From: Magnetococcales bacterium | GTDB taxonomy: Bacteria > Pseudomonadota > Magnetococcia > Magnetococcales > JADGCL01 | NCBI GenBank assembly: GCA_015229005.1 | Contig: JADGCL010000011.1 | Span: 1 to 55,995, forward strand | Direction of reading: 5' to 3' | DNA length: 55,995 nt | Part shown: piece by piece, positions 7,259 to 17,783 of the stretch | How positions within the stretch are numbered: the first letter of the stretch is position 1 | Layout of the letters: every line of letters begins with the position of its first letter | Notes under the pieces: model-generated | Database searches by the model: none | Told to the model about the DNA's origin: nothing | What the model saw: only the letters and a program-made list of their open reading frames with translations | Made by a program: the position numbers and the translations under genes

Positions 7259-7913
7259 CCGCTTCGCCGTGAGCGTCACCCCCACCCCCACCCCGATCCT
7301 CCATGCGGTCTGCGACATCTTCGTCTCTCTCCAGGGGGAAGGGACCTGGACGGGCCGACCCACCGCGTTCGTGCGTTTCTGGGGGTGTCCCCTTCACTGT
7401 CCCTGGTGCGACGAGCCGCGACACCGCGATCCGGGGAGCCGGCGCCTTCTCACCACCGGGGCCATCATAGCCGCTCTTCGCGCCTTCGGCGAAGGTTCCG
7501 CTCGGGTACTCCTCACCGGGGGCGAACCCCTTGCGCGGGAGGGATTGGGATCCCTGGTCTCCGAGTTGAACTGCGCTGGTTTTGACGTGGCGATGGAGAC
7601 CAGCGGCGTTGGCGGAGCGGTTCCTCCCGGGGTGGCGTGGGTGACCCTCTCACCCAAGTGGCCCCCTCCCCCCGAGGCCGTCCATCGTCGGGCCGACGAG
7701 ATCAAGTTCGTCGTTCCCGCCGACCCGTCGGAGGCGGTGCTTGGAGAGATCGCACGGTGGTCGCGGGAACATCCCAATGTCTGGGTGCAGCCGCAGGCCC
7801 GGGGTGACGAGCCCGACCCCGCATCGACGCGCCGAGCGGTGGCGCTGGTGATGGAGAGTCGGGGTCGCCTGCGTCTCTCCTTGCAGACGCACAAATGGAT
7901 CGGTCTCCCCTGA
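7224..7913 (+). CDS. queE: 7-carboxy-7-deazaguanine synthase, radical SAM
   Basis: The core begins HAVCDIFVSLQGEGTWTGRP, the conserved QueE entry, followed by the radical-SAM cluster motif CPLHCPWCDE (CxxxCxxC) and the LTGGEPL SAM-binding motif. It ends in QTHKWIGLP, also typical. The chosen ATG at 7224 overlaps queD; an in-frame GTG at 7269 is nearer the conserved core and may be the true start. QueE converts CPH4 to CDG. No queC or queF lies in the window, so the pathway is completed elsewhere. Confidence 0.93.
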   Translation: MRGSSAFSLLPDRFAVSVTPTPTPILHAVCDIFVSLQGEGTWTGRPTAFVRFWGCPLHCPWCDEPRHRDPGSRRLLTTGAIIAALRAFGEGSARVLLTGGEPLAREGLGSLVSELNCAGFDVAMETSGVGGAVPPGVAWVTLSPKWPPPPEAVHRRADEIKFVVPADPSEAVLGEIARWSREHPNVWVQPQARGDEPDPASTRRAVALVMESRGRLRLSLQTHKWIGLP

Positions 7914-8602
7914 TGGCCGGGAGGGGGGTGCCGCGGATCCTTCTCCTGACGGACCGGTCCACGCTCCCGGAACCGGGGCCGGTCATTGCCGCTGCCCTGA
8001 AGGGGGGGGGCTTTCACCTCTGTCTGCGCGAGAAGGGGTTGGAGGCAGGCGCCCTCCTGAGGCTGGCTTCCGAGCTTCGGGAGATCCTCCTGAGCGGGGG
8101 TGGGACCCTCCTCGTCCATGACCGGGTGGACGTGGCCCTTGCCATCGGCGCCGACGGGGTCCACCTCCCGGGCGGAGGAATTCCGACCGCCGCAGCTCGT
8201 GACCTGCTCGGTCCCGAGCTGCTCCTGGGACGATCCTGTCATCATGTCGAGGAGGCAGTCCTGGCCCTCGCCGCTGGCGCCGATTATGTCACCCTCTCCC
8301 CTATTTTTGCTACACGATCCCATCCTGGGGCCCCCCATCTCGGGGTGGAGCGCTTCCGGGAAATGCGATGTGCGATCCCGGGACCGGTCCTGGCGCTTGG
8401 TGGCATCGAAGCATCCAATGCCGGCCTGGCCGCCGAGGCCGGGGCGGACGGTGTCGCCCTCATCCGGGGCATTTTCGCCGCCCCGGATCCGGCACGGGTG
8501 GTGGCGACCCTTCGAGCCATATTTGTCCCTGGGGGGTCGCGACCGGTTTTTCAACGGGTTGCCAAGGCGGATGATCGATCGGAATCGTCCGGGCCGGCTT
8601 GA
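7913..8602 (+). CDS. thiE: Thiamine-phosphate synthase / TenI-family TIM-barrel protein
   Basis: The ATG at 7913 overlaps the queE stop (TGATG), suggesting translational coupling; an in-frame ATG at 7895 is an alternative. The protein (about 229 aa) has the ThiE/TenI series LLTDRS, LREK, VHDRVDVALAIGADGVHLP, GRSCHH, ADYVTLSPIFAT and ALGGI. ThiE joins the pyrimidine and thiazole halves of thiamine, while TenI is a thiazole tautomerase. The LSPIFAT...PHLG loop occurs in both, so the assignment within the superfamily is not certain. The C-terminus has a roughly 25-residue nonconserved tail. Confidence 0.85.
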   Translation: MAGRGVPRILLLTDRSTLPEPGPVIAAALKGGGFHLCLREKGLEAGALLRLASELREILLSGGGTLLVHDRVDVALAIGADGVHLPGGGIPTAAARDLLGPELLLGRSCHHVEEAVLALAAGADYVTLSPIFATRSHPGAPHLGVERFREMRCAIPGPVLALGGIEASNAGLAAEAGADGVALIRGIFAAPDPARVVATLRAIFVPGGSRPVFQRVAKADDRSESSGPA

Positions 8603-9113
8603 TTTCGGGTGGTCATCCTTCGTCTGGTGCTTTCCCTTTCCGAAAGTTATCCCCTCTCCGTGCCCTTGGAAACCGAAGGCAACTTTGTCTTCCATGTGTT
8701 GGTTGAAATGCGCTATCATGCCCGCTGGCCGGGCGTCCGGTGGGGGATCCTGGTCTGAATTGGTCGCTGAATTGGTCGCTGAATTGGTCGGATGTTGCGT
8801 CGCCCCTTTTTTTTCTTCAGGTAATCATCCATCATGAACGGCGGCGAGCCGCAGTGGATTGGCGTCTCGGGCTGCGGCGGGTCTCGGAGGGGTGCGGGTG
8901 CGGGGCGGGGGCCTTTCCGGGTTTTTTCCGTTTGCGTTTGTGTCGGTGGGTCTCCTCGCTCTCTTGCGGAACCCCGTTCCGGACCGGACTGGGCCGGGCT
9001 TGGTCGGACCGGGATTCGGGTTCCGCGCCTTGGGTTCGGCAGGGGGGGTGGGGTGGCCTGGTGTTTTTCGATGCCCTGCTTTTTGGGGGAGACAGAACGA
9101 AGGGGAATCGCGG
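8603..9113. other. Intergenic stretch with three tandem 12-bp repeats
   Basis: No credible gene is present in these 511 bases. At 8757-8790 the unit gaattggtcgct is repeated almost three times. The frames open across 8834-9113 are glycine/arginine-rich shadows. A promoter for the downstream che operon is expected here, but I found no convincing -35/-10 pair. Confidence 0.6.
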
Positions 9114-9452
9114 ATGATTGATTTCAAATTGGATGGTTCCGGCTCCCGGGGGACGCTGGTTTTCTCCGGGGATCTGACGATCCAGGTGGCGAATGCCCTC
9201 AAATCGGCCCTCGTAGATGCAACTGGTCGGGTCGATCATTTGGTTCTCGATCTCTCCGGCGTTGGTCGGGTCGACCTGACCGCATTGCAGCTTCTTTGCG
9301 TGACCCATCGCAAGTTTCTGAAGTCGGGCAAGCAGGTGACCCTTTCCGGAGCCGTGGCGGAGACCTTCAAGGTGGCGGTGGATGCCACCGGTCTCGCGGG
9401 GTGCGCAGGTGACGACGACAACAGTGGATTGTGGACGGGGGTACTGAGCTGA
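9114..9452 (+). CDS. STAS-domain protein (anti-sigma-factor-antagonist-like)
   Basis: The ATG at 9114 follows aagggga with suitable spacing; the open frame upstream is low-complexity and rejected. The 112-residue product begins MIDFKLDGSGSRGTLVFSGD and has the STAS core VDHLVLDLSGVGRVDLTALQLL. The Ser phosphorylated in SpoIIAA proteins appears replaced by Asp/Thr (VDLTAL), so partner-switch phosphorylation is doubtful. It is first in the che cluster and overlaps cheY by the TGATG arrangement; STAS proteins are common at this place in proteobacterial che operons. Confidence 0.88.
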   Translation: MIDFKLDGSGSRGTLVFSGDLTIQVANALKSALVDATGRVDHLVLDLSGVGRVDLTALQLLCVTHRKFLKSGKQVTLSGAVAETFKVAVDATGLAGCAGDDDNSGLWTGVLS

Positions 9453-9814
9453 TGGCGAAGATTATGACAGTGGACGACTCGGCCAGCGTCCGACAAATGG
9501 TCAGCCTGACGATGAAGGGTGCGGGCTATGATGTCGTGGAGGCCGTGGATGGCAAGGATGCCTTGGCCAAGCTCAAGGGGGACAAGGTCGACATGGTGGT
9601 CACCGACCTCAACATGCCGAACATGGATGGGATTGAGCTGATCCGACAGCTCCGGGCGCTTGCCGACTACAAGTTCGTCCCGATCATCATGTTGACCACG
9701 GAATCCCAGGCGACCCGCAAGCAGGAGGGCAAGGATGCCGGGGCGACCGGGTGGATCGTTAAACCCTTCAAGCCGGCGCAGCTTCTGGGGGTGATCAAGA
9801 AGGTCCTGGGCTGA
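9452..9814 (+). CDS. cheY: CheY-type response regulator
   Basis: This is a single receiver domain of 120 residues with acidic pocket Asp8/Asp9, phosphoacceptor Asp52 (VVTDLNMPNMDG), Thr82/Thr83 and Lys104 (VKPFKP). There is no output domain. It is expected to accept phosphate from CheA, encoded 54 bases downstream, and bind the flagellar switch. The start is the ATG in TGATG, overlapping the STAS gene; a longer in-frame start at 9431 is less likely. Confidence 0.96.
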   Translation: MAKIMTVDDSASVRQMVSLTMKGAGYDVVEAVDGKDALAKLKGDKVDMVVTDLNMPNMDGIELIRQLRALADYKFVPIIMLTTESQATRKQEGKDAGATGWIVKPFKPAQLLGVIKKVLG

Positions 9815-9868
9815 TTCCCCCCCGGGGGGGGGCGCCGGGCCCGTCGCGAGTCTCTGAAGGAGATGTTC

Positions 9869-11986
9869 ATGTCGGTTGAAATTGACACCAGTGCCTTCAC
9901 CGAAGAAGCCTACGAGCTTCTTTCGGAGTTGGAGGATTCGCTTCTGGAGCTGGAAGAGTCTCCCGGGGACCAGGAGCTGATCGGGCGGGTCTTCCGGGCG
10001 ATGCACACCATCAAGGGCTCGGGCGCCATGTTCGGCTTCGATGCGGTGGCCGAGTTCACCCACGAAGTCGAGACCGTCTTCGACATGGCGCGCAACGGAA
10101 CCATCTCGGTCACCAAGGAGCTGATCAACCTGACTCTCGCCGCCCGGGATCAGATTCGGGCCATCCTTGACGCCGCTGGTGGCGGCAGCCCTGCCAATGA
10201 GGAGAATGCCCAGAGGATCATTGCGGGTCTGCGCGGGCTGGTTCCCGGGGCTGGCGGCGGGGCCGCCGGTGGGGCCGCTGCAGCCAAGGGAAAGGGGAAG
10301 AAGCCCGTCGTCGAGGCGGGGCCGCACTCTTACCGGATCCGGGTCAAGCCGCACGCCGACATCTTCGCCAATGGGACCAACCCGATCCTTTTGCTCAATG
10401 AACTCCGGGAGATGGGGGAGTCTCGGATCATTGCCCTGACCGACGATCTGCCGGACATCGGCGCCCTGGATCCCGAGCAGTGCTACCTCTCCTGGGAGGT
10501 CTTTCTGACCACCGAGAAGGACGAGAATGCCATCCAGGATGTTTTCATCTTCGTGGATGACGAATGCGATGTGAATGTCCGCCTCCTGGACCGGGAGGAG
10601 AACCTCTCGACGGATGCCGAGCCCAAGAAGCTGGGGCAGATTTTGGTCGAGCGGGGAGATATCGACCAGGAGGATCTCGAGGAGGCGTTGCAGCCCCTTG
10701 GGGATCGGCTCGTCGACGCCGGTGTGGTCGGCAAGGACCAGATTCGGGCTGCCCTGACCGAGCAGCAACTGGTTCAGGAGAAGCGGGAGAAGAAGAAAAA
10801 GGCGGAGGCGGCTACCAGCGTCAGGGTTCCTTCGGACAAGCTGGACAATCTCGTGGATCTGGTCGGCGAACTGGTGACGGTTCAGGCGCGTCTCAACCAG
10901 ACCTCGGCCTCGGTGGGTGACCACGATCTGCAATTGATTTCCGAGGAGGTGGAGAGGCTCACTGCCGAACTTCGGGACAACACCATGAGTATCCGGATGT
11001 TGGCCATAGGCACCACCTTCAACAAGTTCAAACGCCTGGTCCGCGACCTCTCCCTTGAATTGGGCAAGAAGATCGAGATGACCACCGAAGGGGCGGAGAC
11101 CGAACTGGACAAGACGGTCATCGATCAGCTCAACGATCCCCTGGTCCACATCATCCGCAACAGCATCGACCATGGCGTCGAGAATCCGAAGGATCGCCTT
11201 GCGGCCGGCAAACCCGAGGAGGGGCTGATTCATCTGGCGGCCGTCCATTCGGGGGCCAGTGTTCTGATCAGCGTCGCCGACGATGGCAAGGGGTTGGATC
11301 CGCAATTTTTGAAGCGCAAGGCCATCGAGAAGGGGATTCTGCCGCCGGATGTGGAATTGACCGACAAGGAGGCCTATCAGCTCATCTTCGGGGCCGGTTT
11401 TTCCACGGCAGAGAAGATTACCAACGTCTCTGGTCGCGGTGTCGGGATGGATGTGGTCCGGAAGTCCATAGACGCCCTGCGGGGCCAGATCGATGTTCAG
11501 AGCGAGCTTGGCAAGGGGACCACCATCACCCTCAAGCTGCCGCTGACGCTGGCCATCATTGAGGGCCTTCTGGTCGAGATTGCCCATGACTTTTTCGTGT
11601 TGCCCCTGGCGGCGGTCGAGGAGTGTGTCGAGCTGAGCCGTGACAGAGTGGCCAACGCTCACGGGCGTCATGTGATCAATGTGCGCGACGAGATCGTTCC
11701 CTACATCCGGATTCGGGATCGTTTCGGGATCGAAGGGGAGAGTCCGGAGATCGAGCAGATCGTCATTTCGGAGGTGGATGACAAGCGGGTTGGCTTTGTG
11801 GTGGATCGGGTCATTGGGCAGCACCAGACAGTCATCAAGAACCTGGGGAAGAATTTCGAACACTCGGAGGAGTTTTCCGGGGCGACCATTTTGGGTGATG
11901 GGACCGTGGCTCTTATTTTGGATTTGCAAAAGATGGTCCGCTTTGTCCAACATGAGGAGGCCGAGGAGAACAGCGGCGGGGAGTGA
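9869..11986 (+). CDS. cheA: Chemotaxis sensor histidine kinase CheA
   Basis: The start at 9869 is preferred over 9863 because aaggag (9857-9862) is then six bases upstream. Domains in order: an Hpt domain with His46 in RAMHTIKGSGAMFGF; a P2-like region (about 150-250); a linker with LGQILVERGDI repeats; a P3 dimerisation helix pair (VPSDKLDNLVDLVGEL); an HATPase with N-box HIIRNSIDHGVENP; and a C-terminal CheW-like P5. Length (705 aa) is normal. It phosphorylates CheY and CheB in response to chemoreceptors. A short alanine/glycine-rich linker follows the Hpt domain. Confidence 0.97.
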   Translation: MSVEIDTSAFTEEAYELLSELEDSLLELEESPGDQELIGRVFRAMHTIKGSGAMFGFDAVAEFTHEVETVFDMARNGTISVTKELINLTLAARDQIRAILDAAGGGSPANEENAQRIIAGLRGLVPGAGGGAAGGAAAAKGKGKKPVVEAGPHSYRIRVKPHADIFANGTNPILLLNELREMGESRIIALTDDLPDIGALDPEQCYLSWEVFLTTEKDENAIQDVFIFVDDECDVNVRLLDREENLSTDAEPKKLGQILVERGDIDQEDLEEALQPLGDRLVDAGVVGKDQIRAALTEQQLVQEKREKKKKAEAATSVRVPSDKLDNLVDLVGELVTVQARLNQTSASVGDHDLQLISEEVERLTAELRDNTMSIRMLAIGTTFNKFKRLVRDLSLELGKKIEMTTEGAETELDKTVIDQLNDPLVHIIRNSIDHGVENPKDRLAAGKPEEGLIHLAAVHSGASVLISVADDGKGLDPQFLKRKAIEKGILPPDVELTDKEAYQLIFGAGFSTAEKITNVSGRGVGMDVVRKSIDALRGQIDVQSELGKGTTITLKLPLTLAIIEGLLVEIAHDFFVLPLAAVEECVELSRDRVANAHGRHVINVRDEIVPYIRIRDRFGIEGESPEIEQIVISEVDDKRVGFVVDRVIGQHQTVIKNLGKNFEHSEEFSGATILGDGTVALILDLQKMVRFVQHEEAEENSGGE

Positions 11987-12162
11987 TCTTTTTCCGGGGT
12001 GAGGCGGTGCCAGGCTGTTTTGGGAGTGGCCCGTCTGGTCTGTTCGTCCTCATGGGGGGGGCGTGTTTCTCCGCAGGGCAGGCGGCGGATGCACCGACCA
12101 GGGGGTATATTGCAGGGGCAATCGCCGGGCTTGGTTGCCCCATCATTCTAAAGGAGTCGTCC

Positions 12163-12651
12163 ATGGCCGGGGGAACCAGAATAACCGAAACGACCCAGTA
12201 TCTGACCTTCATGCTGCATAAGGAGGTTTTCGCGGTCGATATCTCCAAGATACGCGAGGTGTTGGAGTTCACCTCGGTGACCAAGGTGCCGCGCACGCCC
12301 CAGTTCATGTGTGGTGTCATCAATCTCCGGGGCAGCGTGGTCCCGGTGGTCGACATGCGCCTCAAGTTCAACCTGGAGGCCTCGGAGAAGACGGTCAATA
12401 CCTGCATCATCATCGTGGAGATTACCCACGACGATGGCGAGGTCACCGTCATGGGGGCCCTGGCCGACTCGGTTCAGGAGGTCATGGAGCTGGAACCCTC
12501 GCAGATCGAAGACCCGCCGAAGATCGGGACCCGGTTGCGCAGCGATTTTCTGATGGGAGTGGGCAAGCATAACGACCGGTTCATCATGCTGCTGGACATC
12601 GATCGCATCTTTTCTCCGGAGGAGTTGTCGACCATCCAGGCGGCTGCGTAA
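12163..12651 (+). CDS. cheW: Chemotaxis coupling protein CheW
   Basis: The start is set by aaggag six bases before the ATG at 12163. The 162-residue protein shows the CheW fold signatures YLTFMLHKEVFAVDISKIREVLE, VPRTPQFMCGVINLRGSVVPVVDMR and the C-terminal IMLLDIDRIFS. It bridges CheA P5 and the receptor tip. The 176-bp gap after cheA holds a possible hairpin (ggggcaa/ttgcccc, 12115-12141). The open frame upstream of the ATG is not supported. Confidence 0.96.
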   Translation: MAGGTRITETTQYLTFMLHKEVFAVDISKIREVLEFTSVTKVPRTPQFMCGVINLRGSVVPVVDMRLKFNLEASEKTVNTCIIIVEITHDDGEVTVMGALADSVQEVMELEPSQIEDPPKIGTRLRSDFLMGVGKHNDRFIMLLDIDRIFSPEELSTIQAAA

Positions 12652-12685
12652 TCGGTCGGAAGTCGACTCGTATCGTCAGCTTCGT

Positions 12686-12723
12686 GCCATGAAGGGCCGC
12701 CGGGACCGGCGGCCCTTCATGGC
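12686..12723 (+). terminator. Strong hairpin after cheW
   Basis: A perfect 18-bp stem, gccatgaagggccgccgg (12686-12703) facing its complement at 12706-12723, with a two-base loop and followed by gttttc. It lies 34 bases past the cheW stop and probably ends the STAS-cheY-cheA-cheW transcript. Confidence 0.7.
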
Positions 12724-12850
12724 GTTTTCGGTCGTTTGGGTTTTGGCAGTGTGGACCTCTTCCTTAGGTGGGTTGACGGTCGGGTTGTTTGACGCCTCGC
12801 CGTGTTTGAGGACATACTGCCCGGCTTGGTTGGTTCGCGGCTGTCGCTGA

Positions 12851-13999
<1,149 letters not shown>

Positions 14000-14186
14000 G
14001 CCGGGTTCCCCCGACCGCGTTCGGCACTGTCATTTTTGTCAATCTTCGTTTGATATCGGTTGACCCGATTGAGGATCCAGGTTCCGTACTTCGGTGAACG
14101 CTTGCGGTTTCGTAAGGTTCGTTTGAGGCCCTGATGGCTCTTCTTCCTGATGACATATTCCCCCTTTTCTGCAGGGTAGGGGGGGC

Positions 14187-15065
14187 ATGAACGGGCCCGG
14201 TTCCAGCGGTCCGGCGTACAATCCCGGGGGGCTGTCTGACGCGGATTTCCAGCGACTTGGGGAGAGGATTCACCGGGTTTTCGGGATCCGGCTTCCCGCC
14301 TCTGCGCGTGGAATCCTTTCCGAAACTCTGGGGCAGCGCCTGCGTCAGCAGGGAATTTCCTCTTTAGGGGATTATCTGGATTGGGTCCTGGGAGCGGATG
14401 GTCCGGAAGAGGAGTTGATTCGTTGCGTCGACTTCATCACCACCCGCAAGCGTGAGTTTTTCAAGGAGCCGGCGCAACTGGAGTATCTGGCGCGCACGGC
14501 CTTGCCCGATCTCATCAAGACCCAGGGGGCCGGGGTTCGGCGCAGCCTGATGGTGTGGTGTGCCGGCTGTGCCAGTGGTGAAGAGACCTATACCCTGACG
14601 ATTGTCCTCCGGGAGTTTGCCGCTCACTATCCCGGGATCAATTTGAACGCCCAGGTACTTGCTACGGATGTCTCTGCCCGGGCCCTGGATCACTCCCGGG
14701 CGGCCATTTATGACCAGGAAGAAGTATTGCCGATTCCGGTCTCGTTGAAGAAGAAGTATCTGCTGCGGAGCAAGGATCCTCATCGGCGCCAGGTGCGCAT
14801 GGTGCCTGAACTGAGGGGCATGGTCCGTTTTCGGCGGCTCAACCTGATGGACGATGAGTTTGGGTTGCGTGAGCGCATGGATATCATTTTCTGTCGGGAC
14901 CTGCTCATCTTTTTCGACCCGGCGACCCAGGACCGCCTGATTCATCAGTTTTGCCGCAACATGATTCCTGGTGGTTTCTTGTTTGTCGGACCGTCCGAAT
15001 CCCTTGCTCAGCGGGGACTTCCTCTCGTACAGGTAGCTCCATCTGTTTACCGTCTGCCCGACTGA
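14187..15065 (+). CDS. cheR: Chemotaxis protein methyltransferase CheR
   Basis: A strong site agggggggc precedes the ATG. The 292-residue protein has the helical N-terminal CheR domain, the substrate loop TTRKREFFKE (usually TTNxTxFFRE), the SAM motif VWCAGCASGEETYT, and FCRDLLIFF in place of the common CRNVLIYF. It methylates receptor glutamates, working against CheB. No TPR extension is present. The residue changes in the substrate loop are conservative within the family. Confidence 0.96.
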   Translation: MNGPGSSGPAYNPGGLSDADFQRLGERIHRVFGIRLPASARGILSETLGQRLRQQGISSLGDYLDWVLGADGPEEELIRCVDFITTRKREFFKEPAQLEYLARTALPDLIKTQGAGVRRSLMVWCAGCASGEETYTLTIVLREFAAHYPGINLNAQVLATDVSARALDHSRAAIYDQEEVLPIPVSLKKKYLLRSKDPHRRQVRMVPELRGMVRFRRLNLMDDEFGLRERMDIIFCRDLLIFFDPATQDRLIHQFCRNMIPGGFLFVGPSESLAQRGLPLVQVAPSVYRLPD

Positions 15066-15365
15066 TGTTGGTGTGAGCATTCAGTGAATTGCAAAACCGG
15101 AACCCCTGATCGGTTTGGCCGATATCGAACGGAAATTAATAAAGAGAGATCCTGCAATGCGCGGTTGGTTGGGCACGGGAGGGGGGCTTCGCTTGCTCTC
15201 CTGGTGAGGTTCAGGGGCAGAAGTACCTGAAATGTCCGGGTGGGAGTTGTCCTGGCCTCCCCCGAGACGATTACATCGCGAGAGTCGACTGGTTCGGAAC
15301 AGTGGATCGACCGTCCGAGGTGACGGGCAGTTGGGCAGTGAACTCCCATGCAAAGGCAGGAAACG

Positions 15366-17738
15366 ATGCTTGGCAAAATGATTGAGGCAGTCAACATTCG
15401 GAGATCGATCAACCGGAAGATTATTTTGTTGACCGGAGTGCTGGTCACAGTATTTCTGACAATTTTGGGTGGAACGCTGATCTACCATCTGGAGAAGAGC
15501 CTGAGCGACCAGGATCGCCGGAACGTCGAGCGGATGACGGAGATGGTCGGCCAGGGCCTGCAAACCATCATGGTGGCGGGACAATCCGCGATTGCACGGG
15601 ATTATTTTCACAAGCTTGAAGGTGTGGGGGGACTGGAGAGTCTCCGGGTTTTCAGAACCGACGGTAGTGAGGCGTTTCACCCTGAAGGGGAGGGGAAACG
15701 GGTCGAATCCGAGTTGGATTCTTTTTTTCAGGAGGCCGTCCGGGAGGGGAGGGGGGTCTTTTTCACAGTCACCGGACCGGATGGGGAAGAGCGCACTGCG
15801 GTGTTCGAGCCGCTGAAAAACCAGGCATCCTGTTACCAATGTCACGGTTCGGACCATGCAGTGCGTGGGATCTTTCAACTGACCCTCTCCCGGACTGAGG
15901 TCGAGGCAGCCCTGAGTTCGGCTCGGGTGGTAACCCTGGCAACGGTCGGGGTAGCGATTCCCTTATTGATTCTTCTCATCCGGATGGTGTTGGTGCGGAT
16001 CATCGAACGGCCCGTGCGAGAACTCAGGGGGGCCATTGATCGTGTTGCTCGTGGCGACCTTACCTATACCATCCCGCTACCCCAGGGACCTCTGGACGAA
16101 TTGGGAATGATCACGGAGGACGTCAACCGGATGACCGTGCGGTTTGGGGAGACTATCCGCCAGGTATTTCTGCAGACTCACTCCATGGCGGCGTGCATCG
16201 GTGACCTTGTCGGGGTGCGCGACGGTCTGGCGGCGGATTCCATGCAGAGCTTCCGGCGTGCTCAGGAAACGGCCGGTGATCACGAACGGGTCGAAGGGCA
16301 GGTGACGGCCATTCGTGAGGCGGTCGGTCAGACGACGACCAAGGTGGGGACCATCTCCCAGGCCACCGAGGCGCTTTCGGCCAATATTGCCACCATTGCC
16401 TCCGGTGCCGAGCAGGCGAGTACCAACATCAACACGATGGCCTCGGCGGCGGAGGAGATCACGGTCAGTATCGCCGGGGTCAACGATAATTTACAGATGG
16501 TGGACCAGTCCGTCTCCACTGTGGCCGTGGCGGTGCGCGAGGTGACCGCTTCGCTGAATGATGTGCGGCAACGATGCCAGCATGCGAGTCAGGAGTCGCG
16601 TCAGGCCAATGCCAAGGCGCAGGGAACCCACGAGGTGATGGCGCGTCTGGGTCGGTCGACAAAGGAGATCGACCAGGTTTTGGGGGTGATCAACAACATT
16701 GCTTCCCAGACCAACATGTTGGCGTTGAACGCCTCCATCGAGGCGGCGGGAGCCGGCGAGGCGGGCAAGGGGTTTGCGGTCGTGGCCAATGAGGTCAAGG
16801 AGTTGGCGCGGCAGACGGCGGATGCCGTGCGGATGATTTCCGAGAAGATCCAGGAGATCCAGGAGAACACCCGGGAGGTGACGGAAGCCAACAGTGAAAT
16901 CACGGACAGTATCCGTCGTATCGACGAGTCGAACGAGGAGATCACCCAGGCGGTTGATGAGCAGGCGGGGAGCATCGCCGAGATTGCCCAGTCAATGGGT
17001 GAGGTCGCCCAGGCGGCGGGGGAGGTCACGCGCAATTCCCACGAGCTGAATCTGGCGGCCCAGGACATTGCACGTTCGGCGCTGGAGGCGGCCAATGGCG
17101 CCATGGATGTGGCCCGCTCGGCCTCCGAGGCCTCGGCCTCGGCCAGTACGTTGGCGCAGCAGAGTGAGGAGATCCATCAGGCGGCGCTGCAGGTTTCCGA
17201 GGCGGCCGGAGTGGCGGCGGAGGCGACCACCAGTGCCAACGTGAAGGTGAAGGATATTTTCCGCATCGCCACCCTGGTCAATGGGGCGATTCACCACGTT
17301 TCTCTATTGATCGACTCCGTGGCGGTACCGGGGCGGAAGCTGGAACATTCCGTTCAGGATCTGGTCTTGACGGCGGAGCCCTTTCCGGTGGAAACCATCA
17401 AGGGGGCGCACCTGAAGTGGCTGGGCAAGTTGGAGAACGTGATTCGCGGTCGCGCTGATCTCAGGCCTGAGCAGGTTGCCAGCGGGCGGGAGTGTGATTT
17501 TGGGAAATGGTACTACACCGACGGAAGCGAGCGGTTCGGCCATTTGGAGATTTTTCAGCGCGTAGGGGAGGTTCACCTTTCCGTCCATGAAGTGGCGCGG
17601 GAGACGGTGAAGCTGGTCAGCGAGGGGGACATCCATGGGGCGGAACGGAAGATGGATGAGTTCAGCGGCATCAAGGATCGGCTCTTTGATTTGATGGACG
17701 AGCTTTACATGGAGGCGGCGAAACAGCAACAGGGCTGA
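15366..17738 (+). CDS. Chemoreceptor with c-type haem motif in sensor and C-terminal CZB zinc domain
   Basis: Start at 15366 is chosen over 15348 because aggcagga precedes it. The order is TM1 (residues 19-41), a periplasmic domain ending with a CxxCH haem-attachment motif (CYQCH, 156-160) in the DUF3365/Tll0287-like style, TM2 (188-210), HAMP, and a long methyl-accepting helix with tip [21 protein letters not shown]. The final 130 residues match a CZB zinc-binding domain ([35 protein letters not shown]). It probably senses redox, oxygen or NO at haem, with a zinc or oxidant input in the cytoplasm. It is last in the che cluster. Confidence 0.93.
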   Translation: MLGKMIEAVNIRRSINRKIILLTGVLVTVFLTILGGTLIYHLEKSLSDQDRRNVERMTEMVGQGLQTIMVAGQSAIARDYFHKLEGVGGLESLRVFRTDGSEAFHPEGEGKRVESELDSFFQEAVREGRGVFFTVTGPDGEERTAVFEPLKNQASCYQCHGSDHAVRGIFQLTLSRTEVEAALSSARVVTLATVGVAIPLLILLIRMVLVRIIERPVRELRGAIDRVARGDLTYTIPLPQGPLDELGMITEDVNRMTVRFGETIRQVFLQTHSMAACIGDLVGVRDGLAADSMQSFRRAQETAGDHERVEGQVTAIREAVGQTTTKVGTISQATEALSANIATIASGAEQASTNINTMASAAEEITVSIAGVNDNLQMVDQSVSTVAVAVREVTASLNDVRQRCQHASQESRQANAKAQGTHEVMARLGRSTKEIDQVLGVINNIASQTNMLALNASIEAAGAGEAGKGFAVVANEVKELARQTADAVRMISEKIQEIQENTREVTEANSEITDSIRRIDESNEEITQAVDEQAGSIAEIAQSMGEVAQAAGEVTRNSHELNLAAQDIARSALEAANGAMDVARSASEASASASTLAQQSEEIHQAALQVSEAAGVAAEATTSANVKVKDIFRIATLVNGAIHHVSLLIDSVAVPGRKLEHSVQDLVLTAEPFPVETIKGAHLKWLGKLENVIRGRADLRPEQVASGRECDFGKWYYTDGSERFGHLEIFQRVGEVHLSVHEVARETVKLVSEGDIHGAERKMDEFSGIKDRLFDLMDELYMEAAKQQQG

Positions 17739-17783
17739 GGCAGTGGCGGATGAGGGTTCCCGATCTCCAGGCAGTGGGGATTG

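Noticed and set aside
9236-11953. 905-residue minus-strand open frame opposite cheA
   Set aside because: Antisense shadow of cheA caused by GC-rich third positions; composition is leucine/glycine/aspartate-rich without motifs.
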